A stretch of DNA of 64,000 nt. Source: Saccharibacillus kuerlensis DSM 22868 (lineage in GTDB: Bacteria; Bacillota; Bacilli; Paenibacillales; Paenibacillaceae). Below the pieces are notes generated by a model. That model saw only the letters and a list, made by a program, of their open reading frames with translations, was not told the origin of the DNA and did no database searches. Below are positions 34,598 through 42,480 of the stretch, piece after piece. Position numbers and translations under genes: made by a program. The stretch's first letter is position 1. Every line of letters begins with the position of its first letter. The stretch covers positions 124,001 to 188,000 of the forward strand of contig NZ_KB899282.1 in NCBI RefSeq assembly GCF_000378145.1. Direction: 5' to 3'.

Positions 34598-35809
34598 ATG
34601 CCTATTCTGAACACCAAAGGAAAAGCATTAACTGCCGCTCTGCTGCTTGCTCTGCCGGTTTCCGCTTATGCGGCGGACCAGCGGGAGGTAGAGCAAACGA
34701 TGGAGCGAGCTTCCGTTCTGACTGCAGAGGCTTCACAACCGGTGCTGCTCGGCGCATCGGTGTCTTCGGCTGCGGAAGCGAACACAACGGTGAAATCTTC
34801 AAGTCTGGTCGATTCGCTGCAAGGCGGTTATGACGCAGCGGCAACAAATCTGAAGGTGCCATGGTCGATGCAATTTGCAGGAGATACCGTTTATATCACT
34901 CAGCGTGGAGGCGGAATCGTCGAACTTAAAAACGGCAAGCAGACCGTGCAGGAAGTTCGCACAAAAAAACCTCTTCGGGTTGTCGGTGAAGCCGGCCTGA
35001 CCGGTTTTGTGCTCGACCCTAACTTTGCGAAAAACAAATATGCCTACATCTATCACGCCTACGAAGAAAAGGGCCAAGGCTTCAATCGAATCGTCAAAGT
35101 CAAGCTAATGCATGGAGTGTGGCGTGAGCAGAAGGAGTTGGTGTCCGGTATTCCGGGCGGACGTATTCATGAAGGCGGACGCTTGGCATTCGGTCCCGAT
35201 GGCATGCTGTACAGTACTTCGGGCGACGCCAACCGGCGCGAGCATTCTCAAGATCTCTCCAGCTTAGGCGGCAAAGTGCTGCGCATGACGAAAAACGGAA
35301 ATGTTCCGAAGGACAATCCGATCAAAAATTCGTATGTCTACGCGTATGGACTGCGCAACTCACAGGGGCTGGCTTGGACATCAAGCGGTACGCTGTATGC
35401 CTCCGACCATGGACCGAGCGGTGCTCCGATCCCGGGCGGCAACGGCGTCGATACGACGGGCCTTGACGAGATCAACATCATTACTCCGGGCGGCAACTAC
35501 GGTTGGCCGGTCATCCAGGGAACCGAGACCGCTCCGGGCATGATCTCACCGTACTATGTGACCGGTGCTGCAGCGATTGCGCCGTCGGGCATCGCGGCAA
35601 CGTCGGATAACAAGATTCTCGTTGCGACGCTGAGAGGCGAAAGCTTGAAGGAATTCGACCCGATCACCAAGACGATGACCGATGTGCTGACCGGTGAAGG
35701 ACGTATTCGCGATGTGGCAGTGCACAACGGCCGAATCTACGTGCTGACCAACAATACGTCGGGCGGAACTCCGGGCCCGAACGACGATCGACTGCTGATT
35801 CTGAAGTAA
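34598..35809 (+). CDS. Exported PQQ-dependent sugar dehydrogenase paralogue
   Basis: 403 aa. Sec signal peptide (ALTAALLLALPVSAYA, cut after AYA) without lipobox, a ~50-residue spacer, then the same propeller as the upstream gene: YITQRGGGIVELKNGK, LTGFVLDPNF, HEGGRLAFGPDGMLYSTSGD, YGLRNSQGLAW and ASDHGPSGAP. A short insertion PGGNGVDTTG interrupts the GHDE-like motif. Strong GGAGAAGGAGG start. Follows its paralogue by 141 bp with no obvious terminator between. One is anchored and one apparently released, which suggests division of labour. Confidence 0.88.
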   Translation: MPILNTKGKALTAALLLALPVSAYAADQREVEQTMERASVLTAEASQPVLLGASVSSAAEANTTVKSSSLVDSLQGGYDAAATNLKVPWSMQFAGDTVYITQRGGGIVELKNGKQTVQEVRTKKPLRVVGEAGLTGFVLDPNFAKNKYAYIYHAYEEKGQGFNRIVKVKLMHGVWREQKELVSGIPGGRIHEGGRLAFGPDGMLYSTSGDANRREHSQDLSSLGGKVLRMTKNGNVPKDNPIKNSYVYAYGLRNSQGLAWTSSGTLYASDHGPSGAPIPGGNGVDTTGLDEINIITPGGNYGWPVIQGTETAPGMISPYYVTGAAAIAPSGIAATSDNKILVATLRGESLKEFDPITKTMTDVLTGEGRIRDVAVHNGRIYVLTNNTSGGTPGPNDDRLLILK

Positions 35810-35857
35810 CAGCAGGCAGCAGCGCAATTTCAAATTCCCGCCTGTACACAGCAAAAA

Positions 35858-35900
35858 AAGCGGCTGGCCCCAATTACGGGGCTGGCCGCTTGGCTTTTTA
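35858..35900 (+). terminator. Terminator after the tandem dehydrogenase genes
   Basis: 14-bp stem with two G-U pairs (35858-35871 with 35878-35891) and a nearby TTTTT. A poly-A run before it gives an equally good minus-strand T tract. Confidence 0.8.
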
Positions 35901-35918
35901 CATACCGGAACGTACAAT

Positions 35919-35967
35919 AGAGCTTGCATCTGGCAGGAGAGCTTGCATCTGGAGAGCTTGCATCTGG
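35919..35967. repeat. 15-bp repeat AGAGCTTGCATCTGG x 3
   Basis: Copies at 35919-35933, 35938-35952 and 35953-35967; the last two abut. They lie upstream of the MurG-like gene. Confidence 0.9.
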
Positions 35968-36023
35968 AAGGCCTGATAACTCTCTTCTTGAAGTATTCGG
36001 CAGCTAGATGATGAAGTTAGTCC

Positions 36024-36050
36024 AATTGCTTGAATTGCTTGAATTGCTTG
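36024..36050. repeat. 9-bp tandem repeat AATTGCTTG x 3
   Basis: Three perfect contiguous copies just before the AAAGGAG ribosome-binding site of the MurG-like gene, so copy changes would alter its leader spacing. Confidence 0.9.
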
Positions 36051-36073
36051 AATAAAGGAGACCTCTATCCGCT

Positions 36074-37174
36074 ATGACTTCAACTTCAAATGTCCGTCTA
36101 TATCAACCTAAACGAATCGTCCTTACCGGGGGCGGATCGGCCGGACACGTCTCGGTCAATCTGGCTCTTATTCCCGTTCTCCGGGAGCAGGGCTGGTCGA
36201 TCGATTATATCGGTTCAGAGAACGGTATTGAAAAAGAATTGATCGCAAATTTGCCCGGCGTTTCCTATCATGCGATCGCCACCGGCAAACTGCGCCGTTA
36301 CTTCTCGCTGCAAAATTTCACCGATCCTTTCCGCATACTGAAAGGCGTTGGCCAATCGCGTCGGTTGATCCGCCGATTAAAGCCATCCGTCGTCTTCTCC
36401 AAAGGCGGGTTTGTCTCCGTGCCTGTCGTTTTGGGCGCCTGGATGAACCGTGTTCCCTCGCTGATCCACGAGTCCGATTATTCGCCCGGACTCGCCAACA
36501 AACTGGCTCTGCCGTTTGCATCGGCGCTCTGCACGACCTTTCCCGAGACCGCCGCTTCGGTCAAATCCGGCAAAGCCGTGCAGATCGGATCAGTCGTCCG
36601 TCCGGAACTGAAGAGCGGCGATGCAGCTCGCGGCCTGCAATTCCTGGGATTCACGGGAAACAAGCCGCTGCTCCTGGCTGCGGGAGGCAGCCTGGGTTCC
36701 CGCGCCTTGAACGACAATCTGCGCCGCAATCTGGATGCTCTGCTTGAACAATTCGACATCGTGCACTTATGCGGCCGGAACGGACTCGATCCGCAGCTTG
36801 AAGATCGCGCAGGGTACCGCCAATTTGAATACGTGAACGAGCAGCTGCCGGACATACTAGCAGCAGTTGACCTCGTATTCAGCCGCGCAGGGTCGAACGC
36901 GATCTTCGAATTTCTGTCGCTGGGCAAGCCCATGCTGCTGTGCCCGCTTGGCCGCAAGCAGAGCCGCGGCGATCAGCTTCTGAACGCGGACTCGTTTGTT
37001 CGTGCCGGCTACGCCGAAGTGATCGACGAAGAGAACTGGAACGACGCTGAGTTTCTTTCGAAACTCGACGTCCTGCAGCGTAAGCGCGACCTTTATATCG
37101 CCCGAATGAATGCTGCTGACAGCGGCGATCCGCTGCAGCAGCTGCTTCGGCAAATCGAAGAAACCGCCAGCTGA
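36074..37174 (+). CDS. murG: MurG-like UDP-GlcNAc:undecaprenyl-PP-MurNAc-pentapeptide GlcNAc transferase
   Basis: 366 aa GT28. Motifs: VLTGGGSAGHVSVNLALIPV (usual GGGTAGHV), SKGGFVSVPVVLGAW, IHESDYSPGLANKLALPFAS, LAAGGSLGSRALN, VFSRAGSNAIFEFLSLGKPM and LLCPLGRKQSRGDQLLNA. The expected reaction makes lipid II at the inner membrane face. It stands alone, not in a division/cell-wall cluster, and belongs to the second MurG type found in some Bacilli. Redundancy or a specialised role (for example sporulation or stress) is an inference. AAAGGAG precedes the ATG. Confidence 0.9.
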   Translation: MTSTSNVRLYQPKRIVLTGGGSAGHVSVNLALIPVLREQGWSIDYIGSENGIEKELIANLPGVSYHAIATGKLRRYFSLQNFTDPFRILKGVGQSRRLIRRLKPSVVFSKGGFVSVPVVLGAWMNRVPSLIHESDYSPGLANKLALPFASALCTTFPETAASVKSGKAVQIGSVVRPELKSGDAARGLQFLGFTGNKPLLLAAGGSLGSRALNDNLRRNLDALLEQFDIVHLCGRNGLDPQLEDRAGYRQFEYVNEQLPDILAAVDLVFSRAGSNAIFEFLSLGKPMLLCPLGRKQSRGDQLLNADSFVRAGYAEVIDEENWNDAEFLSKLDVLQRKRDLYIARMNAADSGDPLQQLLRQIEETAS

Positions 37175-37203
37175 CCGGGAATCACCGTGACCCTAAGGCA
37201 GGA

Positions 37204-37243
37204 TCGGCTCGAAGCATCCCGCAGGCAGGATGCTTCGAGCCGA
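37204..37243. repeat. Perfect 16-bp inverted repeat without T tract
   Basis: TCGGCTCGAAGCATCC pairs with its exact complement over 37204-37219 and 37228-37243 around an 8-base loop. It lies 30 bp after the murG stop and may be its 3' end, but neither strand has a U run. Confidence 0.9.
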
Positions 37244-37304
37244 CGGCAGAAATACTCTAGTCCGCAGGCAGGATGCTTTAAGGCGGCGGCGGAAATGCTG
37301 CATT
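37219..37304. repeat. Imperfect 43-bp tandem direct repeat
   Basis: 37219-37261 and 37262-37304 both begin CCGCAGGCAGGATGCTT and continue with similar GGCGGAAAT-type ends. The first copy contains the 3' arm of the 16-bp hairpin. Confidence 0.7.
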
Positions 37305-37309
37305 TTTCA

Positions 37310-37496
37310 AAATAAGTGCATATGTACAACTATTTCGGAAGAAAAAGGGTCGGACGTTGAAATAAGTGCATGGATACAATTATTTTGAACCAAAAGCAAA
37401 GAAAATCCGAAAAAGAGATTAGTTAAGTGTATCAGCACACTTATTTCGTTAAAAAATACAAAACCTAAGAAAATAAGTGTATATCCGCACTTATTT
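37310..37496. repeat. Array of four 26-bp hairpins (9-8-9 geometry)
   Basis: Units at 37310-37335, 37360-37385, 37421-37446 and 37471-37496. Each has a 9-bp arm close to AAATAAGTG, an 8-base loop and a 9-bp arm close to CACTTATTT. Start spacing is 50, 61 and 50 bp. Units 3 and 4 pair best. Units 1 and 2 have A-A or A-C changes in the right arm. The spacers are unrelated A-rich sequence. Confidence 0.9.
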
Positions 37497-37836
37497 TTAT
37501 TCTGCCGCATATCATCCACTTTCAAATTCATTTCTGATATTCGGATTAGCGCCTATATGCAAATCATCGACTTTTCAAATTAAAACTTTTTCAACACCCA
37601 GGCTCATCTTTTCAAGAGCTTTTTTCAAGAGCTTCTTTCAACACCCAAGTCCAGCTTTCAAATGACTTTTCCAATGCTCCAACCCAGTTTTCAACTTGAA
37701 GTGAAGCAGTTGAACTCAATATAAAGTCGATTCTTAGTTTACTGCACGCCGTAGAATAGGACTTATAGAACGTGTCGCCAAGGCGCCAATGCCACAATTC
37801 TTTCGGTCCTTTCTTTTGGTTCTTCTCCAACGTTTT

Positions 37837-37866
37837 AAAGATCAAGCCAAAAGGCTTGATCTTTTT
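37837..37866 (+). terminator. Orphan plus-strand terminator
   Basis: Perfect 12-bp stem AAAGATCAAGCC / GGCTTGATCTTT (37837-37848, 37853-37864) with AAAA loop and TTTTT tract. The nearest plus-strand gene (murG) ends 660 bp upstream, so the RNA it terminates is unassigned. The minus strand has only a TTTAAAA tail, weak for the DUF1877 gene. Confidence 0.85.
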
Positions 37867-37986
37867 CGTTCGTGACCTATCACTTCAGAAATAAATGATG
37901 CGTTTGGAACAAACGACGCAGTTGCAGCGCAGCTTGCGAAGTGCCTGCAGCTTCGCAAGCTGGTATAGCATCTTCGCCGTACAGAA

Positions 37987-38466
37987 TTAAGTTACATAAA
38001 TCAGCATACCTTCGCCCGCCTCCGCGGCTGAACGGTAATGATTACGCATCGGTTCATAGTAGTCCAGCAGATAATCCAGTTCGCCTTCTTCGTTCCAGTC
38101 CGGAGCCGGATAAACGCCTGATTCGTTCATATCGTCCGGCTCAAAGCCTCTGGCCAGATCTTTCCGCTCTATACTCTCAAGCGCCTCTGCCACGTCACGA
38201 ACCTGATCAGGCGTCAGATACCGCACAATCATATCTTCCTCTTCGCCCTCATTCAGCGGCCTGCCACCCATCAAAGCATCAAACAGAGGCCCTTCACCTC
38301 CATAAGGATCGCCGCAGAGCAAATAATGCAGGCCCTGCCAGGATTTGTCGAGATCCAGCTCTTCGCCTTCTTCTCCGTGTATATAGGCATAGAGATCCTC
38401 TCCTCCATGAATCAACGACGAAAGCCTCTGCTCCGGTATGCGCTTCAAGTGTCCGATCATGCCCAT
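37987..38466 (-). CDS. DUF1877 (YfbM-like) protein
   Basis: 159 aa, acidic, no membrane segment. LDKSWQGLHYLLCGDPYGGEGPL and YLTPDQVRDVAEAL match the DUF1877 family, whose function is unknown. Two in-frame ATGs are close together. The third codon (38466, MGMIGHL) has correct spacing to AAAGGAGGA, while the first lies right against it. Single gene. Confidence 0.82.
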   Translation of the reverse strand: MGMIGHLKRIPEQRLSSLIHGGEDLYAYIHGEEGEELDLDKSWQGLHYLLCGDPYGGEGPLFDALMGGRPLNEGEEEDMIVRYLTPDQVRDVAEALESIERKDLARGFEPDDMNESGVYPAPDWNEEGELDYLLDYYEPMRNHYRSAAEAGEGMLIYVT

Positions 38467-38875
38467 GTCCATTCCTCCTTTTACGTTACCTATCCGCCTG
38501 CCATATGCAGCTATGACGTGAGTCCCGACTTGTAATCTTACTGTACAGGTAAATGTACACGCTGCGCATTCCTCTTGAATCGCTGTCCGCAGAGCGAAGA
38601 CGCTTCACTAAGCAGCTCTAATTTTCAATGGCGCTTGAGGAACGGCGGAAGGCGATACAGCCTGTTAAATGACTTTCCGCACAAAAAGGTAACACGAAAG
38701 CTAAAACATTCGGAATACAGCTTATGCGCACAGAAAAGACATTCGCAAGCGATTTCGGCAAACACCATACACAAACACATAGAAAAACCTTTAGAAATCC
38801 GGGCATTTTCCGTGACGGCACCGGGGGAGGATGCTATAATTGACGCAATTCAGTTTGGAAGGATGACGACTCACA
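38467..38875. other. Intergenic region before the aminotransferase gene
   Basis: 409 bp with no gene or strong structure. A TATAAT at 38835-38840, 36 bp before the aminotransferase start, is a good -10 candidate. The -35 is poor (GTGACG). Confidence 0.45.
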
Positions 38876-40186
38876 ATGAACCCAATGGCTGAACAATGGA
38901 ACGAGAAGATTAAAACGGGAAACGCGCACGTCCATGACATGCTGTCGGGACTCGGACGGGAAATCTATTTCCCAAAAGAAGGCATTTTGAGCCAGTCTGC
39001 CGAAGCGACGGCTCATGCCAAGAAATACAACGCTACGATCGGTATTGCTACAGAAAATGGCGGACCGATGCACTTGAACGTGATTCAGGACAAGCTTTCG
39101 GCCTACAGCCCGAAAGATCTGTACGGCTACGCGCCTCCAGCGGGCAAGCCGGAGCTGCGTGCCGCATGGCGCGAAAAGATGATCCGCGAGAACCCTTCGC
39201 TCGAAGGCAAAGCGTTTGGCAATCCGATTGTCACGAATGCATTGACGCACGGACTCAGTATCGTAGCCGACCTGTTCGCCGATTCGGGTGATGCTATCGT
39301 ATATCCGGACAAAAACTGGGAAAACTACGAGCTGACTTTCGGTATTCGCCGTGGTGCGAAAATCGTCAACTACGAGCTGTTCACGGAAGAAATGAAATTT
39401 AATACGGAAGCGTTCCGCAAAGCGCTGCTGGAGCAAAAAGAAGCAGGCAAAGCCATCGTGCCGCTGAACTTCCCGAACAATCCGACCGGTTACACGCCGA
39501 GCGTACAGGAAGGCGACGAGATTGTCGAAGCTTTGCTCGAAGCGGCGCAAGCCGGCATTAATCTGGTTGTCGTGACCGACGATGCCTATTTCGGCCTGTT
39601 CTTCGAGGAGTCGCTGCATGAATCGCTGTTCGGCAAGCTGGCCGGCCTGCATCCCCGTATTCTGCCGATCAAAATCGACGGCGCGACGAAAGAAGAATTC
39701 GTATGGGGCTTCCGTGTCGGATTCATCACGTTTGCGTCCGACAGCCCCGACGTGCTGGCTGGACTGGAACAGAAAACGATGGGCATGATCCGCGCTACGA
39801 TCTCCAGCGGCCCTCACCCGTCGCAGACATTTGTATTGGACGCTCTGAAATCTCCGGAATTCGAAGAGCAGAAGCAGGAGAAATTCCTGATTATGAAAGG
39901 CCGGGCAAACAAGGTCAAATCGCTGCTCGACAGCGGTAAATATCAAGGCGTCTGGACCTATTATCCGTTCAACTCCGGCTACTTCATGTGCCTAAAGCTC
40001 AATGAAGGGATTCAAGCCGAAGCGCTGCGCCAGCGTCTGCTGCATGAGTACGGTGTGGGCACGATTGCCCTCGGCGAGAGTGATCTGCGTATTGCGTTCT
40101 CCTGCATCGCGGAAGAGAACCTGGAAGATTTGTTCGACCTCACGTATCAAGCGGCAGTCGAGCTGCAGAATGCAAAGACAGAATAA
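38876..40186 (+). CDS. Class I/II pyridoxal-phosphate aminotransferase
   Basis: 436 aa. YAPPAGKPELRAAWREKM, PLNFPNNPTGYTPS, VVVTDDAYFGLFFEES and the lysine region KIDGATKEEFVWGFRVGFIT (cofactor lysine likely in ATKEE) are characteristic of fold-type I aminotransferases of the aspartate/aromatic branch. Amino donor and acceptor are not predictable. It transfers an amino group in the cytoplasm. A GGAAGGATG site lies 12 bases before the ATG, slightly long. Monocistronic with a strong terminator. Confidence 0.9.
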   Translation: MNPMAEQWNEKIKTGNAHVHDMLSGLGREIYFPKEGILSQSAEATAHAKKYNATIGIATENGGPMHLNVIQDKLSAYSPKDLYGYAPPAGKPELRAAWREKMIRENPSLEGKAFGNPIVTNALTHGLSIVADLFADSGDAIVYPDKNWENYELTFGIRRGAKIVNYELFTEEMKFNTEAFRKALLEQKEAGKAIVPLNFPNNPTGYTPSVQEGDEIVEALLEAAQAGINLVVVTDDAYFGLFFEESLHESLFGKLAGLHPRILPIKIDGATKEEFVWGFRVGFITFASDSPDVLAGLEQKTMGMIRATISSGPHPSQTFVLDALKSPEFEEQKQEKFLIMKGRANKVKSLLDSGKYQGVWTYYPFNSGYFMCLKLNEGIQAEALRQRLLHEYGVGTIALGESDLRIAFSCIAEENLEDLFDLTYQAAVELQNAKTE

Positions 40187-40231
40187 GATTGTTTTTGCCA
40201 ATTAACTATTCATTTGTTGAATCAAACAAAT

Positions 40232-40270
40232 AAAAATACCGTCAAGGTCTTGTACCTCGACGGTATTTTT
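40232..40270 (+). terminator. Terminator after the aminotransferase gene
   Basis: 12-bp stem AAAAATACCGTC / GACGGTATTTTT (40232-40243, 40259-40270) with an inner AGGT/ACCT pairing and a T tract. Also valid on the minus strand for the DinB gene. Confidence 0.88.
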
Positions 40271-40278
40271 ACGTTTTT

Positions 40279-40351
40279 CGATTCAGCGACCTTTTTCGAT
40301 TCAGCTGCCTTTTTCAGTTCAGCAGCCTTTTTTCGGTCCAGCGATCTTTTT
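40279..40351. repeat. 18-19-bp tandem repeat x 4
   Basis: Units at 40279-40296, 40297-40314, 40315-40333 and 40334-40351 of the form CGATTCAGCNACCTTTTT with drift. Lies between convergent aminotransferase and DinB genes. Confidence 0.9.
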
Positions 40352-40377
40352 ACCGTGCGGCAAGGCACCCTATTTCG

Positions 40378-40866
40378 TCAGCTTGTTGGCGTCGTCAGCC
40401 TCTCCAGCTCCTTGACCTGCGTCAGATGATGACGGTCATGCCAGATGAAATCTTGCAGGTACTGCTCGGCCTGAAATTTCTGGCCATTCGGTTGAGTGAA
40501 AACTTGCAGATAACGCTCTTCAGACATATTCCCAATTGCCTCCAGAAGCGCCGTTCGAACAGAAAAAGCCCTAGCGGTCAGCTCGCCTGCAGACATCATT
40601 TTGCCTACGGCCGCCGCCTTTGCATTAAACTCCTCATCATCCATAGGCTTTATCGCGGGAGTGTCGCCGACCGTCGTCTTTTTTACCGCATACTCATAAA
40701 AGTAACAGTCCCATTCCACGATATGCGCAACCATCTCTCGAATCGTCCATTTGCCTTCTCCAAGCGGACGATCCCAAAAAGCTTCTCCCTTGCTTTCCAT
40801 CTCGCGTACTTCTCCGATCCATTGTCCAAAATCGTCCAACAGCTTTTCTCTATTACTATTACTCAT
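40378..40866 (-). CDS. DinB-family protein
   Basis: 162 aa helical protein. Candidate metal ligands are in REMVAHIVEWDCYFYEYAV and FIWHDRHHLTQVKELERL, as in YfiT/DinB four-helix proteins. GKWTIREMVAHIVEWD is a typical family start of the second helix. Reaction unknown. AAGGAGCG supports the start. Second DinB protein of the window, not closely similar to that at 18028. Confidence 0.87.
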   Translation of the reverse strand: MSNSNREKLLDDFGQWIGEVREMESKGEAFWDRPLGEGKWTIREMVAHIVEWDCYFYEYAVKKTTVGDTPAIKPMDDEEFNAKAAAVGKMMSAGELTARAFSVRTALLEAIGNMSEERYLQVFTQPNGQKFQAEQYLQDFIWHDRHHLTQVKELERLTTPTS

Positions 40867-40948
40867 CGCCGACGCTCCTTCATGATGGAAATGATCGATC
40901 CGATTATATGTGTATAACTACATTTTCGTTTATGAGAACAGAATAAAG

Positions 40949-40982
40949 AAAAAACCTGGACACCTATGTGTCCAGGTTTTTT
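40949..40982. terminator. Bidirectional terminator near ecsB
   Basis: Perfect 15-bp stem AAAAAACCTGGACAC with its complement (40949-40963, 40968-40982) and CTAT loop. It ends the minus-strand ecsAB operon 46 bp past ecsB. T tracts exist on both strands. Confidence 0.9.
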
Positions 40983-41028
40983 CTAATATATCCAATTTCT
41001 TCACAACTCTCGAATTCAAAAAGCGAAA

Positions 41029-42480
41029 TCAGTCGTCTTCACCCTCCAGCTTGCTCCACTTCCGGGCAGCGGAATTTCTCATCAGCCAGGCCAGTACAAG
41101 AGCCGCTGCGAGCGCGCCGAGTGCCAGCATCGGATTCTCAGGCAGTGTAAGCAGAAACGGCAGCCACATGAAGACGGCGGCGGCGATCAACACGCGCAGC
41201 ATCAGATGCAATCCCGCCCGGCGGCGCGAATCTTCGGGGATAGGATACAGCGACAGCCATAGCGAATCGGAGTGGATACGCCGCAGTCCATTCAGCTGTA
41301 CGCCGATCATGAAGATAAACAAGAGCAGCAGAGCAATACCCAGCCAAGATACGCGGGCCAACAGCAGCAGAATGAAACCGACTACTGCCAAGCGCGCGGC
41401 CATACCCAGCAGATCTCCCCGGATAAACGATTGGGTCAGCAGGAATCGGTAAGCTTCTTCCTGCTTCCACGGGATAGACCTGCCAGCGCCAGACAGCCAG
41501 CTGCGGCGGTATACGCGCGGGTCCTGTGTCGGCACATCGACGAACCAGCCGAGCATTCGCATAGCGCGTCCTGCTTGTGCCCGCTCAACCGCGATCAGAC
41601 GCTCCCACGGCACCCGGTGTTTGGCCGGAATTCGCAGCAGCAGAGCGTACAGCGCCGCACCAATAGCCAGTGACAGTACAGCGTACGGCAGGGTCAGCCA
41701 GAACCAGGACAGCATCGCTGCGGCCGACAGAAGCCAGCGCAGCAGTGCAAAACCATCCGCCTGCCGGGACGATACCATTCGATGCTCCTGCCATGCCCCA
41801 TAAGCGAACAAAAGCTTCAGACCGAGCAGAAGCAGCAGACTTAGCCACAGATTTGCATGATCGTTCGGCTGAACCCGAATATAGATCGGCCAGGCTACCA
41901 ACAGTACCAGCCAAATCAGCAGCAGTTTGTAGACGACTCCACTGCGCCAGGCCGGTGCAAAGTAAGCTCGCATTTTCGTCTCCAGCGGCAGCAGAAATAC
42001 AGTGTCGGCTGACTGCATGTACGTCCGAAAACTGCTCCAGGCCGCAAGCGGAAAGAGCAGCGCCGGCAAAATCCAGCGGATTGGCAGCCCTTCCGGCATA
42101 TCCTGAAGAATGGACGTATACCACGCCGAGAACATAATCAGCAGCAGCAGAACCGTAACGGCAAGGCCGCTCTGGATAATATAAGGCATATAAGGCAGGA
42201 TGCGTCCAAGAAAGACCGAACGCCGCTTGCCGCGCAGCGCGGCCATCCCCTCGGCAGTCATCGGTGCAATTGTGCCGGGCTGCCAAGGCAGGCCGCTTGC
42301 GATCGGAGGTATCCGATCCGAAGCGAAGCGGGCACCTTCCGGCGGAATTCCGCCTCCGCCTTTGGAGACTTCCGAAGGCGTGTGCGCGTTCCGATTCGAA
42401 GAAGTTTCGGCGCTTCCTACTGGGATTTCACCGGATCTGCTTCGCTCCTGGCCGTCCGGCTTATTGTCCGGCCCCGTCAT
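41029..42480 (-). CDS. ecsB: ABC transporter permease, EcsB family
   Basis: 483 aa. Residues 1-~80 are Gly/Pro/Ser-rich and disordered, unusual compared with the ~410-aa EcsB of Bacillus. The rest has about ten hydrophobic segments with EcsB-like regions (FLLPLETKMRAYFAPAW, WKQEEAYRFLLTQSFIRGD, LWLSLYPIPEDSRRR). With EcsA it forms an ABC system that in B. subtilis affects secretion and intramembrane protease activity. The start overlaps the ecsA stop (ATGA). No ecsC follows. Confidence 0.88.
   Translation of the reverse strand: MTGPDNKPDGQERSRSGEIPVGSAETSSNRNAHTPSEVSKGGGGIPPEGARFASDRIPPIASGLPWQPGTIAPMTAEGMAALRGKRRSVFLGRILPYMPYIIQSGLAVTVLLLLIMFSAWYTSILQDMPEGLPIRWILPALLFPLAAWSSFRTYMQSADTVFLLPLETKMRAYFAPAWRSGVVYKLLLIWLVLLVAWPIYIRVQPNDHANLWLSLLLLLGLKLLFAYGAWQEHRMVSSRQADGFALLRWLLSAAAMLSWFWLTLPYAVLSLAIGAALYALLLRIPAKHRVPWERLIAVERAQAGRAMRMLGWFVDVPTQDPRVYRRSWLSGAGRSIPWKQEEAYRFLLTQSFIRGDLLGMAARLAVVGFILLLLARVSWLGIALLLLFIFMIGVQLNGLRRIHSDSLWLSLYPIPEDSRRRAGLHLMLRVLIAAAVFMWLPFLLTLPENPMLALGALAAALVLAWLMRNSAARKWSKLEGEDD

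Larger units (their letters stand above)
37175..37986. other. 812-bp non-coding region with hairpin arrays
   Basis: Holds, in order, a perfect 16-bp hairpin inside a 43-bp direct duplication, four regularly spaced 26-bp hairpins, an AT-rich stretch with short CTTTTCAAGAGC-type repeats, and a plus-strand terminator. No convincing protein gene. Confidence 0.8.

Noticed and set aside
37310-37496. CRISPR array
   Set aside because: Repeats are imperfect short palindromes with unequal A-rich spacers and no cas genes nearby. Spacers of ~24-35 bp do not look like acquired sequences.
37612-37845. 77-codon minus-strand ORF
   Set aside because: Low-complexity translation produced by CTTTTCAAGAGC-type repeats, no ribosome-binding site, and it overlaps the orphan terminator.
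38834-39946. 370-codon minus-strand frame opposite the aminotransferase
   Set aside because: Shadow of a well-conserved PLP enzyme gene; no start signal.
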